Shown here: one piece after another, positions 63,974-64,000 of the stretch | Layout of the letters: each line of letters opens with the position of its first letter | Numbering within the stretch: the first letter of the stretch is position 1 | Assembly: GCF_902497895.1 (NCBI RefSeq) | Contig: NZ_CABVHQ010000022.1 | Location: 24,818 to 88,817, forward strand | Direction: 5' to 3' | Length of the DNA: 64,000 nt | Source of the DNA: Pseudomonas fluorescens | GTDB taxonomy: Bacteria; Pseudomonadota; Gammaproteobacteria; Pseudomonadales; Pseudomonadaceae | The notes under the pieces: model-generated | Databases searched by the model: none | The model's input: the letters and a program-made list of their open reading frames with translations, nothing else | What the model was told of the DNA's origin: nothing | Program-made: the position numbers and the translations under genes

Positions 63974-64000
63974 CGTAGCAGCTGCCGAAGGCTGCGTTCG
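63974..64000. repeat. REP family I arm, cut by the window end
   Basis: CGTAGCAGCTGCCGAAGGCT and onward to the last base; the facing arm is presumably outside. Confidence 0.75.

Overview
The window reads as chromosome of a fluorescent-group Pseudomonas. It has GC-rich coding sequence, a ptxS-kguEKTD 2-ketogluconate operon with two perfect TGAAACCGGTTTCA operators, an AruH-type aminotransferase, a nirBD pair, a branched-chain acyl-CoA catabolism block, and very many short palindromic REP-type repeats between genes. I saw no rRNA, tRNA, CRISPR array or intact insertion sequence. Species-level placement is inference.

Layout. 1-2.2 kb: the end of an APC permease and a YbhB-type PEBP protein. 2.9-7.8 kb: a five-gene operon (UDP-glucose dehydrogenase, UDP-glucuronate 4-epimerase-like, polyprenyl-phosphate glycosyltransferase, small LAB_N-domain membrane protein, ArnT-like transferase) that looks able to make an activated uronic acid and move it onto an envelope glycolipid. 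A YjiK/SdiA-regulated-type protein follows. 9.1-13.9 kb (minus strand): the most unusual locus, a 956-residue protein joining a PGRP-type amidase, an alpha/beta-hydrolase-like region and a metacaspase, tightly coupled to a thermolysin-like metalloprotease. 14.4-17.6 kb: nirBD behind a textbook leader with a sigma-54 promoter, two ANTAR-type hairpins and a strong intrinsic terminator. A CBS protein, a lone tyrosine recombinase and an HPP-family membrane protein follow; the last also has a terminator just before its start.

21.3-30.6 kb: valine/isoleucine-type acyl-CoA degradation genes in two converging groups with an AraC-type regulator. 30.8-37.8 kb: PssA, a TetR/DUF1348 pair, a TSUP transporter, NudC, a crotonase and an anti-sigma-like protein. 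37.9-44.5 kb: an RstB/RstA-like two-component system divergent from an RND pump operon. 44.7-47.3 kb: DUF1345 and a fibronectin-III protein. 47.8-53.2 kb: the 2-ketogluconate locus. 53.4-64 kb: aruH, a chemoreceptor remnant, a LuxR-type HTH-only protein, a NarL-type response regulator, a large Rhs protein with a lux-box-like palindrome upstream, glycerate kinase and an aldo/keto reductase.

The repeats fall into at least five families, mostly as inverted pairs about 85-150 bp long. They affect genes: one supplies the C-terminus of KguK, another the stop codon of PtxS, and several have grown microsatellite-like expansions. All calls come from reading sequence and translated motifs; no database search was run.
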